A stretch of 64,000 nt of DNA from Sabellastarte sp. h YS-2021 (taxonomy: Eukaryota > Annelida > Polychaeta > Sabellida > Sabellidae), in the NCBI GenBank assembly GCA_964017235.1, contig OZ024935.1, positions 31,289,596 through 31,353,595 of the forward strand, in the 5' to 3' direction. The translations under genes and the position numbers were made by a program. The first letter of the stretch is position 1. Every line of letters starts with the position of its first letter. This document shows, one piece after another, positions 24,500 through 36,129 of this stretch. The notes under the pieces were generated by a model. That model worked only from the letters and a program-made list of their open reading frames with translations. It was not told the DNA's origin and did not search any database.

Positions 24500-24957
24500 T
24501 TAACAACAGCAGCATCTTTCTTCCTTATAATCTTTCTTCTGTATACAACATTCTATACACTCTGGGATAAAAGAAAGAAGGATAAACACACCATTATAAA
24601 TGATAATCCCTGTGTTGGACTTTAGACATTCGCTCGGCTTTCCAAGGAACAAACAACTCAGCAAACCCAAAAATGACCAAACAGAAAATGATCTTGGACG
24701 TAGAAACATGCAAGAGAAATCCTTTGTGCAGCAAATGACACAAATGTGCAAAACCAAGCATAAAGTATCAAATACAGCATTTGTCCAAGCTGTAGCTGGA
24801 CAGGATGAGCAGCCAAAAGCGTAGATCTCTATTAAACTGAATGCTAAATCCAGTACGAAGGCAATCAGCACATCCAATAGCAACCAGTGGATGTCTGGAA
24901 ATGGATATTTCCGCTGATCCATATCCTCCTGATACAAACACTGACATGTAGTCATCA
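24500..24957 (-). CDS. Four-helix membrane protein with poly-Cys C terminus, paralogue B
   Basis: A minus-strand 3' splice site (CTTTTTCAG) precedes the exon at 24957. The ATG at 24955 is two bases inside it and the frame closes at TAA 24500-24502, giving 151 residues. The longer frame reaching 25045 is intron read-through. Four hydrophobic segments start after WLLLDVLIAFVLDL. The last loop has many cysteines and the protein ends ERCCCC, a likely acylation or metal-binding tail. Same strand, start-after-splice layout and tail style as the gene at 14807-15222, about 9.3 kb away, point to a diverged tandem duplicate. Family not recognised. The exact start is inferred from the splice signal. Confidence 0.55.
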
Positions 24958-25793
24958 CTGAAAAAGTGATACACAGAACTTTACCTCGGTAAGAATAATT
25001 AAATAAGTTAAATGAATAAATTTTACACATTGCTTCAACAGACAATATTGTAACTCCGATATTGAATTTAGAAAAAAAATGTTTATCTTAAATATTAATA
25101 CATTTTAAATAAGTACTTCAGTTTCCCATATTCACTGGATGTATTACACTTTATTACTGTTAAGGAAATGTATAGATAATCCAGTCATTGTAAATTTTAA
25201 AGCATATGAATACTCTTTTTTGTCAAAATGTAAATATATCAATATTTGCAAATAATTGCAGATGGTAAGATATGAACGTTTTCTGTACCATTGATATATC
25301 TGTCCATTGTCCCCAGCACTCAAAACAAATTTCAATTTACTTGTATACCAAGTTTAAATTTAAAAAGGTATGCAATGAGATACATATTAAATTACCTTGC
25401 TTAGTCCAAATATGAAAAATAATAATTCGAAATAGCCAACAATTTTTAATCCAAAATGTGAGATCAAAATGCACAGTACTTGAAATGAAATAATAAACTG
25501 GAATCAATCAGATCTTGAATCACGGAGTTTCTTGAATCCATGCAATTTTGTGCCAAAGAGAAATTTCAAGGTTGTTATTTATAGCATCTGAGTCACCTTA
25601 TTTGAATGCCAAAAATTGTTTATCCAAAAAGGATTTCTGTCCAGTTTTTAGACTTGGTGAATCTTCTGTGGCTGTGAGTCATTGACAAGTAAACAAAAAA
25701 CTGCATCAAATAAAATGGCTCAATAAGCGTTATAAAAAGGATTTAAGATATGTTACTCTGGAAGCCCTTGCAGAATGTCATGATATATTAACA
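24958..25793. other. Probable upstream intron or 5' region of the 24500-24957 gene
   Basis: AT-rich. A 5' UTR exon may lie on the minus strand here but could not be placed. Confidence 0.3.
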
Positions 25794-27036
25794 GGGCCCG
25801 TATTCACTAACATTCTTATACTTAGAAAAATAATTTTTCTTAGAATTAGAAAATTTTCTTAGAATTAGAAAAAAATTGTATTCACAAAGCAATTCTTAGT
25901 TAAGAATTATTTCTAAGAATAAGAATTTTCTTAGTTAAGAATAGTACACAGAAACATGTGCATGCTTATAGTTTTTGATGTCACATGATCAGTCATGTGA
26001 TATATTTACACCTTTATTGTTTAAAATGGAGTCAGAATTAGGTGCCGGATTCACAAAAGGTCTTAATCTTAGCCTTTTCTTAGGCGTAGCCCAGTCTTAA
26101 ATACAAGATTTTTTTTCAGCTAGGAATTTTCATAAATAGGTATTCATAAAGCAGGTTTCAGCTTGAACAAAAGTCATCAACTTAGGACCAAGACTGATTT
26201 TTTTCATGTAACCAAATTTATCGAACATAAATCAGAAGGCAGTGTACATATTAACTATAAAATAAGTATATCCCACACAGGTAAAAGTATCACTATTAAC
26301 TGGTTAACTCATCTCCTGAGTCCTGACAGCTATAAAATGAATGCATTAACCTATCCATTTCCATCACTCTTATATAAATACTTCTTAAATTCATACAATT
26401 TCAGAATAAGACATTTCAAATCAGATTTACACTTCAAAAGGAAAACAAAATTACAGTGTTGCAGTAACTATAAGCACTGATGTACACTGTAAAACTTGTC
26501 CACTTACTGTTGACACTTGGATCAGAAAGGGATAAGTTTTGCAGTTGAGAACCTTCTAACCTCTTAAAAACATACAAAAAACTAATAGAGGGGTGTGTAA
26601 GTATTTTTAACTTAATTCTAGCCATTTGAAATTTTGAAGTGGGGAAAGTATACATGGCAGCCATATTTAAAACCAGTCAACAAGATAGCATAAATCATTC
26701 ACTTCAGTCTTTATCTGTAAATATAAAGTTCTTGTAAATAATTAATGCAGATCAGAAAAAAAAAACAAACACTGGATATGTCTGGTCATAGAAAAAAATG
26801 TCTATTTGCATGCAATTGATAAAAAATATGAAATATGTCACCTTTTTCTTAACTTAAGTAAGGTCTTGATCATTCTTAGATTTGAGCATCATTCTTAGAA
26901 AAAATTCTAAGAATAAGAAAAAATTCTAAGAATAAGAATTTAGTGAATACCAAAAATACTTATTCTTAGAATTTTCTAAGAAAAATTCAAAGAAAATTCT
27001 TATTCTAAGTATAAGAATGTTAGTGAATATGGGCCC
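25794..27036. mobile_element. 1.24-kb inverted-repeat (MITE-like) element with GGGCCC ends
   Basis: The left end GGGCCCGTATTCACTAAC and following ATTCTTATACTTAGAA are matched, inverted, by the right end at about 27000-27036. Inside, CTTAGAATTAGAAAATT-type words continue the inverted symmetry for a few hundred bases on each side. A second start, GGATTCACAAAAGGTCTTAA (about 26048), suggests a related element nested inside. No target duplication was found and no transposase frame is present. Confidence 0.7.
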
Positions 27037-27348
27037 AGGTATGCATTTTCCCGCCAGCTGAACTCCTAAATGCACATTTTCTAGAATATTATACAAGAAA
27101 CCTGTTGTTTAATATACTGAGACAATGTCCAAATGTCCCACTCCGTTTAACTTATTCTGTTAGTTTGATGCACTACAATCACCAAGTATTTTAATAAATG
27201 ACAAAATCCAATATTGGAACAGTTAATAAATGCCATCAACATACTCAAACAATTAATACATCTTCGAGTGGACTAAATACGAAAGAGTATTAGCGCTACC
27301 ATAGTGTTTCAAAAACCATCATATTATTTTTGTTGCAAACTTTCTACT

Positions 27349-27745
27349 CTATAACTTCGCCAACAACAATGAAAACTTCGCTAACAACAATGAGAACTTC
27401 GCCAACAACAATAAGAACTTCACCAACAACAATGAGAAATTCACCAATAACAATGTAATCTTCACCAACAATGAAAACTTCACCAACAATGAAAACTCCA
27501 CCAACAATGAAAACTTCACCAATAATAATGAAAAATTCGGCAACAACAATGTAAACTTCACCAACAATAATGAGAACTTCACTAACAGTAATGAAAACTT
27601 CACCAACAACAATGAGAACTTCACCAACAATGAAAACTCCACCAACAATGAAAACTTCGCCAACAATAATGAAAACTTCACCAACAACAATGTAAACTTC
27701 ACCAACAACAATAAAAACTTCACCAATAATAAGAACTTCAATTTC
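27349..27745. repeat. 18/21-bp minisatellite, left terminal array
   Basis: Units of the AACTTCACCAACAATGAA (18 bp) and AACTTCACCAACAACAATGAA-like (21 bp) type. Both lengths are multiples of three, so long false reading frames arise. Confidence 0.95.
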
Positions 27746-28936
27746 TAATTTTGGGAGCACTGTAGGCCAAACTAAGGCAATTATGCCTTTTAGATTGGAT
27801 GGTACAAATGGGGAGATTTCATGCATTACACCTTTAGACTGGCTTTCATGGGTATTGTAGGCTGGTGGTCTGATTTTAAGGCAAGGATAGAAATATTTTG
27901 GGCAACCAGTTTACAGATTTTACATACCAGTAGTGCCATTTTAAAAACACAGCATTACTGAATGGGTAACCAGTGCATGGCCTTTCTTTTGGGTTAATAT
28001 GAGATACTTTGTGGCTTTACAGTCAATTGTAGCAAGACTATTCTGAATCTACTGTAACTTGTGTAGACCAGCAGCAGAGAAACTCTTGATCAAAGATTTA
28101 CAGTAGTCAAGCGTACTTCCTATACAAGCATTGGCAGCCATTAGAACAGCATCATGTGTTAGGTACTATCAAATTCATCTGAGATTCCTCATTTGAATAA
28201 AGCACAAATTACAGATATTTTACAGAAAATAGCCCCACCAACCAGTTTAACACCCATACAAGCCTTGAAGAAAATAAACCAGTTTTGCTACTTTTGCCAA
28301 ACTGTCCACTAGTTTTGAACAGATTTTTTCCCAACTGATCGGGAGCCCTCTAGGACAAGCCCTCAAGTTAACCAACAAGCCATAACTTTCACTGACACAC
28401 CCTAAACGAAAGCTGGCGAGACTGTAGAAAATGACTGGAGTGGCAGCTAGAAGAGCCAGTTTGTGCAGCAATGCAACAAATTCTCATAACTCTGGCAAGA
28501 CTATTCTCAATTCACTGCTAGTTCCAGAGGTATGATCTTAAAAGTCTCTTAAAGAGGCAATAGTCGAGTCTGCTGCTGACCAAAGCATTTGCAGCTATGA
28601 TAGTAGAATCCTGTAGAAAGTGTTTTAATGCATGCCTAAAACCTGTACCCTTTATCATTTAATTCAATTCAACTTTTATAGTGCTTAATCTCCATCTCAG
28701 GACAGACTCTATGGTACTTCGTAGTCCATTATCTTTTTGTCAGATATCTTTTAAACTGACAATCTTAAGTTTGGTTAGCCCTAGTTGGGTTAGACCTATA
28801 ACCTTTATCATCATTTAAATTTACAATCTTAAGTTGTGGGAGCCCAACATAAATTGGCTACCAACTTAGTATCCTAACTTAAACTATAGCCATTCATAAG
28901 ATGAACTGTCTCTAAAATTGGACACATAATGATTCA
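27746..28936 (-). mobile_element. Decayed LINE 3' segments, copy A
   Basis: The minus strand has relics of the C-terminal part of a CR1/L2-like LINE protein followed by its 3' end (AGTGCTATAAAAGTTGAATT-like, near 28680). Two head-to-tail pieces seem present (about 27950-28160 and 28410-28600). The segment aligns directly with 30865-31965. It ends at the TTGGACACATAATGATTCA boundary where an array begins. Confidence 0.65.
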
Positions 28937-30300
28937 GTGTAAACTTCGGCAACAACAATGTAAACTTAATCAATAATGAAAACTTCGCCAATAATGAAAA
29001 CTCCATCAACAACAATGAAAGCTTCACCGATAACAATGTAAACTTTACCAATAATGTAAATTTCACCAATAACGAAAACTTCAACAACAATGAAAACTTC
29101 ACCAACAATGATGTAAACTTCGCCAACAACAATGTAAACTTCATCAACAACAATGAAAACGTCGCCAACAACAATGAAAACTTCACCAATAATGAAAACT
29201 TCACCAATAATGAAAATTTCGCCAACAACAATGTAAACTTCATCAACAACAATGAAAACTTCGCCAATAATGAAAACTTCGCCAACAACAATGAAAACTT
29301 CACCAACAACAATGAAAACTTCACCAATAATGAAAACTTCACCAACAATGAAAACTTCACCAATAGTGAAAACTTCACCAACAATGAAAACTTCACCAAT
29401 AATAAAAACTTCACCAATAATGAAAACTTCGCCAACAACAATGTAAACTTAATCAATAATGAAAACTTCGCCAAAAATGAAAACTCCATCAACAACAATG
29501 AAAGCTTCACCGATAACAATGTAAACTTTACCAATAATGTAAATTTCACCAATAATGAAAACTTCAACAACAATGAAAACTTCACCAACAATGATGTAAA
29601 CTTCGCCAACAACAATGTAAACTTCATCAACAACAATGAAAACGTCGCCAACAACAATGAAAACTTCACCAATAATGAAAACTTCACCAATAATGAAAAT
29701 TTTGCCAATAATGAAAACTTCAACAACAATGAAAACTTCACCAACAATGATGTAAACTTCGCCAACAACAATGTAAACTTCATCAACAACAATGAAAACG
29801 TCGCCAACAACAATGAAAACTTCACCAATAATGAAAACTTCACCAATAATGAAAATTTCGCCAACAACAATGTAAACTTCATCAACAACAATGAAAACTT
29901 CGCCAATAATAAAAACTTCGCCAACAACAATGAAAACTCTACCAACAACAATGAAAACTTCGCCAACAATACTGTAAACTTCACCAATAATGAAATATTT
30001 ACCAACAACAATAAGAAGTTTGCCAACAATGCTATAAACTTTGCCAATAATGAAAACTTCACCAACAATGAAAACTTCACCAATAATGAAAACTTCGCCA
30101 ACAACAATGCAAACTTCGCCAACAACAATGAAAACTCTACCAACAATGAAAACTCCACCAACAAAGAAAACTTTACCAACAACAATGAGAACTTCACCAA
30201 CACTAATGAAAACTTCGCCAACAACAATGTAAACTTCACCAACAACAATGAAAACTTCGCCAATAATGATAAAAATTTTGCCAAAAATAATAAAAACTAA
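28937..30300. repeat. 18/21-bp minisatellite, main array
   Basis: About 1.36 kb of AACTTC(A/G)CCAA(C/T)AATGAA-type units. Higher-order blocks of about 150-480 bp are repeated nearly exactly (compare 28947-29270 with 29440-29720). The minus-strand 466-residue frame with endless (V/A)KFSLL(L) is an artefact of unit lengths divisible by three. Confidence 0.95.
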
Positions 30301-30501
30301 TCAGTAATGGGGGTGTTCCACTGGTCCCAATCAACTCTGTCTTTGAGTGTGTTTCCAAACTTGGGGGTCAGGACCATTTTTTTGAATGAAAGATTTCTGT
30401 TACTTAAAAGCCAGGTTGATTCCAATTCCAATTTTACTTTTATAGCGCTTAATCTCTGTCATAATGACATATTCTAAGGTGCAGCATCCAACATGGTAAC
30501 A

Positions 30502-30739
30502 CGGGGCCACGGTGGCAGAGTGGTAACACTCTCGCCTCCCACCTCTGAGGCCGGGGTTCGATCCCCGGCACGGCCTCAAGTGGGAAAGCTGGTAGTTACT
30601 TGCCATTGGTCGGCAGTTTAGAGGTACAGAACCCTAACAAGCTCTATGTACTGGTTTCCTCTGCCCTTCCAACTACCCGTCGTGATATGACCTTACAGTG
30701 TTGAAAGCGACGTAAAACCCCAAATAAATAAATAAATAA
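30502..30739 (+). mobile_element. tRNA-derived SINE, well preserved, 14-bp target duplication
   Basis: CCAACATGGTAACA occurs at 30488-30501 and 30740-30753. The insert has an A-box-like GGTGGCAGAGTGGTAAC, a clear B box GGTTCGATCCC (about 30556-30566), the family middle, GACGTAAAACCCC and an (AAAT)n tail. This is the best SINE copy in the window and serves as the reference for the others. Confidence 0.95.
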
Positions 30740-30864
30740 CCAACATGGTAACAGCCAAAATCATAAACCTAAACCGTAGCAAGTTTCAGCATCAGAGAGG
30801 TAGGATTTCAACCTCTTTCTAAAAGAGGAAAGTGGAAGCAGAAGCCCTAACATCACCAGGCAAT

Positions 30865-31965
30865 TAATTCCTAATTTTGGGAGCATTGTAGGCCAAAGTA
30901 AGGCCATGATGCCTCTTAGACTGGATAGTATAAACTGGGTAATTTCACACATTACACCTATAGACTGGCTTCCATTGGTATTGTTGGCTGATGGTCTTAT
31001 TTTAAGGTATGGATAGAAATATTTTGGGCAGCCATTTTTAAGAATTTATACACCAGTAGTGCCTTTTTAAAAACAGCATTGCTGAATGGGCAACCAGTGC
31101 ATGGTCTTTCTTATGGGGGTAACATGAAGATACTTTGTGGCTTCACAGACAATTGTAGCCCGGCTGTTCTGAATGTACTGTAACTTGCGTAGACTAGCAG
31201 AGAAACTCCCTGATAAAGCATTACAGTAGTCAAACCTACTTCCTATGAAAGCATTGGCAGCCATTAGATGAGCATCATGTGTAAGGTACTATCAAATTCA
31301 TCTGTCCACAGGTTTGGAAAGAATTTGTTCCCAACTTGCCAGGAACCCTCTATCACAAACCCTAAAGTTAACCAACAAGCCATAACTTTTACCGACACAC
31401 CCTAAACAAAAGCTGGCCAGACTTTAGAAAATGACTGGAGTGGCAGCTAGAAGAACCAACAAATTTGCAACAAATTGTCAGAACCCTGGCAAGAATATTC
31501 TCAAATCACTGCTAGTTCCAGAGGTATGCTCTTAAAAGTCTCTTAAAGACAGCATTGCAATAGTCGAGTCTGCTGCTGACCAAAGCATTTGCAGCCATGA
31601 TAGAAGAATCCTGTAAAAATGTTTTTAAGCCTGTGTAAGACCTATAACCTTTATCATTTAATTAAATTTAACTTTTATAGCACTTAATCTGCATCTCAGG
31701 ACAGACTAAAAGGCAGTTCAATTTTGCCATATTCAATCTTGTAGTGCATTAGATTTTTTGCCAGATATCATTTAAATTGACAATCATAAGTTTAGTTAGC
31801 CCTAGTTGTGTTAGACCTATAACCTTTATCAGCATTAAAATTTACAATCTTAAGTTGAGTTAGGCCTGCCTAAATTTTTCAACCAACTTAGTATCCTAAC
31901 TTGAACTATAGCTATTCATAAGATGAACTGTCTCTAAAATTGGACACATAATGATTCAGTGCAAA
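30865..31965 (-). mobile_element. Decayed LINE 3' segments, copy B
   Basis: Aligns along its length with copy A. The minus frame at 31067-31264 contains SRFDYCNAL and MHWLPIQQ, the region after the RT palm in CR1/L2-like proteins. It ends at the same TTGGACACATAATGATTCA border. Confidence 0.7.
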
Positions 31966-31989
31966 CTTTCACAACAACAATGCTCTTAA

Positions 31990-32600
31990 AAGCAATATTA
32001 TTTATAATATGGCAAATATTTCATTATTGGTGAAGTTTAAAGTATTGTTGGCGAAGTTTTCATTGTTGGCGAAGTTCTTATTATTGGTGAAGTTTTCATT
32101 GTTGTTGGTGAAGTTTTCATTGTTGTTGGTGAAGTTTTCATTATTGGTAAAGTTTTCATTATTGGTTAAGTTTACATTGTTGTTGGTGAAGTTTACATTG
32201 TTGTTGGTGAAGTTTACATTGTTGTTGGTGAAGTTTACATTGTTGTTGGCGAAGTTTTCATTATTGGTGAAGTTTTCATTGTTGTTGGTGAAGTTTTCAT
32301 TATTGGTGAAGTTTTCATTGTTGTTGGCGAAGTTTTCATTGTTGTTGGTGAAGTTTACATTGTTGGTGAATTTTTCATTGTTGTTGGTGAAGTTTACATT
32401 GTTGTTGGCGAAGATTACATTGTTGTTGGCGAAATTTTCATTATTGATGAAGTTTTCATTGTTGGTAAAGTTTTCATTGTTGTTGGCGAAGTTTTCATTG
32501 TTGTTGGTGAAGCTTGCATTGTTGCTGGCGAAATTTTTATTATTGTTGAAGTTTTCATTGTTGTTTGCGAAGTTTACAATGAATCATAATGTGCCCAGTT
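31990..32600. repeat. 18/21-bp minisatellite, inverted array
   Basis: Same unit as the array at 28937-30300 but on the other strand (TTCATTGTTGTTGGTGAAG). The + strand 207-residue frame is an artefact. It lies between copy B and the inverted copy C, so 31700-33000 is a large imperfect palindrome with the array in its loop. Confidence 0.93.
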
Positions 32601-33060
32601 TTAGAGTCAGGTCATTTCATGAATGGCTATAGTTTAAGTTAGGAATACTAAGTAGGTAGGCAATTTTATGCTGGGCTAACTCAACTTAAAATTGTAAATT
32701 TAAGTGATGATAAAGGTTATAGGTCTAACCCAACTAGGGCTATCCAAACTTAAGATTGTCAATTTAAATGATATCTGACAAAAAGATATTGGACTACGAG
32801 ATTGAATATGACAATAATGAAGTACCTTAGAGTCTGTCTTGATATTGAGACTAAGCACTATAAAAGTTTAACCGAATAAAATGATAAAGGTTATAGGTCT
32901 TAGGCAGGCTTGAAAACACTTTTTACAGGATTCTGCTATAATGGCTGCAAATGCTTTGGTCCGCAGCAGACTCGACTATTGCAATGCTCAAACCATTGAA
33001 ACTTACAGTGCATCAAGAATAGTCTTGCCAGGGTTATAAAAATAGTACCAAGTTTGTGCA
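32601..33060 (+). mobile_element. Decayed LINE 3' segment, inverted copy C
   Basis: Reverse-complement match to 28490-28936 and 31500-31965. Includes GCAGACTCGACTATTGCAAT (SRLDYCN in LINE proteins) near 32970 and the AGCACTATAAAAGTT 3' end at about 32854. Confidence 0.7.
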
Positions 33061-33239
33061 TTGCTGCATTAAAACTAGTGAAATAACAAATAAATGTTAT
33101 TGATTGGTGCTACAGAATCATTATGCCCTCACACTAGTCCCAGATTTTAATTTTTTATTGTAAGTATGTAAGTATGGAAAGATAAAGTATTAAAACAAGA
33201 CAATTCAACAGCAATTGTCATAAGAGAAAGCTGTAACCA

Positions 33240-33895
33240 ATGCCCCTACTAAGTAACAACTTCGGATGCCTTACGGTGTCCGAGATATAGCCTGGACAAT
33301 ATTTTATAGGTCAAGGTCACTATGGAAAGGTCAAAGATCAAATAAAGGTCACACCATGATGTTGCACACCTACAACCCAAAACCATTGTCCCTACCAAGT
33401 ATCAACTTCCTACACCTTACGGTTTCCCAGATATAGCCCGGACAAGATTTTGTAGGTCAAGGTCACTATGCCAAGGCTAAAGGTCATATCAAGGTCACAC
33501 CATGATGCTGCACACCTGCAACCCCCAAACAATGTCCCTACCAAGAATCAACTTCCTATACCTTACGGCTTCTGAGATATTAGCTGGGACAAGATTTTAT
33601 AGGTCAAGGTCACTATGGCAAGGTCAAAGGTCAAATTAAGGTCACACCATGACATTGCACACCTACACCCCCAACTAATGTCCCTACCAAGTATCAACTT
33701 CCTACACCCTATGGTTTCTGAGATATAGCCTGGACAAGATTTTAAAGGTCAAGGTCACTATGGTAAGGTCAAAGGTCAAATCAAGGTCACACCATGACGT
33801 TGCACACTTACACCCCCCAACCAATGATCCTACCAAGTATCAACTTCCTACACCTTATAGTTTCTGAGAAACATCCCGGACAAACTTTTCCCTTT
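33240..33895 (+). repeat. Tandem repeat of about 145 bp, roughly 4.5 copies
   Basis: Each unit runs through TTCTGAGATATAGCC(C/T)GGACAAG, GGTCAAGGTCACTATGG, GGTCACACCATGA and AATGTCCCTACCAAGTATCA. Unit starts near 33270, 33415, 33558, 33705 and 33850. It ends at TTTGACCACCCACCCACCC. Non-coding. Confidence 0.9.
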
Positions 33896-34164
33896 GACCA
33901 CCCACCCACCCGCCCATCAGGACACCATGGGTGAAAACAATACCCCGACAGCCATTAAGGGCTGTGGGTTAAACAATTGCTACATAAAGGAAATAAATCA
34001 GGGTTCATTCCATGTTTTTTTAATGTACCGCCTTTTACTGTTCCCCCCATTCATAAAATCAGAGTCCATTCCATGTTTTAAAATGTACCGCTTGTTAATG
34101 TTACACCCACATTTCCATTCCATGTTTTATAATGTACCGCTTGATACTATTTTTAGAAACACTT

Positions 34165-34340
34165 TTCATCATTGTTGGCAAAGTTTTCATTATTGGCGAA
34201 GTTTATGTATTGTTGTTGAAGTTTGCATTATTGGCGAAGTTTACATATTGTTGTTGAAGTTTGCATTATTGGCGAAGTTTCCAGTATTGGTGAAGTTTAC
34301 ATATTGTTGTTGAAGTTTGCATTATTGGTGAAGTTTGCTG
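34165..34340. repeat. Short 18/21-bp-type array, right terminal
   Basis: GAAGTTTGCATTATTGGC-type units, inverted relative to the left terminal array. Contains a local 42-bp-like period (GTTGTTGAAGTTTGCATTATT repeated three times). Confidence 0.85.
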
Positions 34341-34414
34341 TTTCCATTCACGGAAAATAATATGATTAAACAAACATAACACTATGGTGGCGCCAATACT
34401 CTTTCGTAACTAAA

Positions 34415-34989
34415 TAAACAAATGTAAATATGTTTTAAAGCATTCAACCAATATAAATATTTCATCAATTCTAAATTAGTCAAACTAAAATATTGTTCAT
34501 CAACTTACATCAACACTGAAACCCCGAAGATTCAATTTATCCCCATGTTATAAATGATTGCTGCACATAATAGCAGTATTTCAGTTAAGTATTCTGCTCT
34601 GGCAGAGCATTTTTATAATTAATTACAGGCACAAACAATTCTTACAAAAATATGGATTACCAATACTTTTTTATATAAGATAATGGGAACTCAGGGCAAA
34701 TCACCTTTACACATCAGTAATTTTCAAATAAGACATGAACGACTATTTGTAATATCCCATTCAGATTACAGGTATCACCCACGGTAACCCGTGTTTGGTG
34801 AAACTTCCCTGTCCTTGGATCGCTGTCTGAAGTCTGTATGCGACCTTGCAAGTCAATGGCAAACCATCCATTACCTTTCGAGTCCCACAGTTGTTTCCAA
34901 AAATTTTTAATTTTCCCCTGATTTTGGTGCTGCGAGCATGTGCAGACGATTTCGCGCGAGTGTATGAATTTAAAACTACAGTAACCAAA
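34415..34989. other. Non-coding flank of the foldback-like element
   Basis: No gene supported. Two competing minus frames overlap at 34714-35010; neither is recognised. Confidence 0.3.
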
Positions 34990-35770
34990 GGTGTGGTCCA
35001 CGGTGTACATAAGGTTGTAATTTGGTTGTCTTTCAGGGTAATGTTACAGTAGATATTGTCAAGTTTCCCACTTTAGACAATATTAGGGCAGTTGCGCATA
35101 TCCGACAAGGTGTGGAAGAGATATTAAAGAATTGCAGCAGTAGAATAATTAGGTACGGACACACATGGCTTGTATTGCACAAATGGAGATGAATTTGGCT
35201 ACAGTCATCTTACCAGTCTTAAAATATACAGTGGCCCAGAAATTTACTGTCAACATATCCCAGATATTACAGAGGCTTAAAAGATTATATGACATACCCG
35301 GGTGCCAAATTTTTTTAAAGGCAAGAATACCTGTAGCTACACATCTTAAGCAAAATAGGTGGCAATTATTGCATTTTGGGGATAAACAATTGCCGGATCT
35401 CATTAGATTTGGCTAGAAAACACAAATTAGAGTCCACATATAATAACCATACTTCGGCAATACAATATGCTAATGACTGAAATCAGTACATTGAGGAAGA
35501 GTTACATTATGGGGCCTTATATGGTCCTTTTCAAGAGTTGTCATTCCCCCCTGCCCATATTTCGCCACCTATGGCTTGACAGAAACAGAACTCTAATAAT
35601 AATAACAATACATAAGAATAATGGACCTCAGTTGGCCCAAAGGGGCCTCATTTAATAATGTTTTCCTAATCATAATGCTAAATTTATATATCTGGATACA
35701 TATTTAACATTTCAGTATCCCTCTATAGATCATACAATTTAAGGACAGAAATAAAGTCACACGCTGAGAT
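34990..35770 (+). pseudogene. DIRS-like reverse transcriptase fragment, frameshifted
   Basis: Reading across frames gives NVTVDIVKFPTLDNI (from about 35038), then LARKHKLESTYNNHTSA, YIEEELHYGALYGPFQEL (about 35490-35540) and MDLSWPKGASFNN (35622-35660). The last two blocks match the start of the RT domain in DIRS-type elements of marine invertebrates as I remember it. Several stops and shifts are present and the catalytic YxDD region is not seen. It may be part of the same family as the gag-like relic at 20.2-21.5 kb. Confidence 0.42.
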
Positions 35771-36129
35771 CAACCCCAGATGTAAAACATGAATGGCAAA
35801 AAGGCTAGAATTAAGTTAACATTTGCAAAATACCTCCAAAGTATTTATAATATTCTGGCTTATCCTTAAACTTGTCAATTATCAAATAAAACATTTTTAC
35901 ACTCAAATATTGAGAATCCATTCAGAAATAAAAGACCTAGATCTCTAATTCCCTCTTTTTATGTCACCTATTCAACAGTAGATGTTCTTGGACTGTGACA
36001 TGAAATTAGTTTCTTTGGTCGATTATTATGCAAAATTTATAATAATTGTCTTGTAAATTATAAATTGGAGATTCTTTTCTAATATCTAATACAAAATTGG
36101 ACATTATTGCACACAAGTTTGTCAATGTT
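35771..36129. other. Non-coding, nothing recognised
   Basis: AT-rich sequence with no gene or clear repeat. Confidence 0.3.

Larger units (their letters stand above)
27278..34408. mobile_element. 7.1-kb foldback-like element with tandem-repeat inverted termini
   Basis: The left end TACGAAAGAGTATTAGCGC..ACCATAGTGTT (27278-27308) is matched inverted by the right end (34379-34408), with weaker similarity continuing about 40 bases to ATCATATTATTTT. Both flanks carry ACTAAA (27272-27277 and 34409-34414), a 6-bp target duplication. Just inside each terminus lie 18/21-bp tandem repeats in opposite orientation (27349-27745 and 34165-34340). Long inverted termini made of tandem repeats are the hallmark of Drosophila Foldback elements. 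The interior holds more arrays, LINE 3' fragments in direct and inverted copies, a SINE and a 145-bp array. No transposase was seen. Confidence 0.65.

Noticed and set aside
28884..30284. 466-residue minus ORF and similar frames at 27344-27826 and 32009-32632
   Set aside because: Pure product of 18/21-bp tandem repeats; no non-repetitive domain and no start context.
30510..30580. tRNA gene candidate with A and B boxes, also in other SINEs
   Set aside because: The sequence does not fold as a cloverleaf and is the head of a SINE with a target duplication.
33240..33895. CRISPR-like spaced repeats
   Set aside because: Units are contiguous diverged tandem repeats, not short repeats with unique spacers, and the DNA is eukaryotic.
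34714..35010. 98-residue and overlapping 75-residue minus ORFs
   Set aside because: Two competing frames, no recognisable family, next to element relics.
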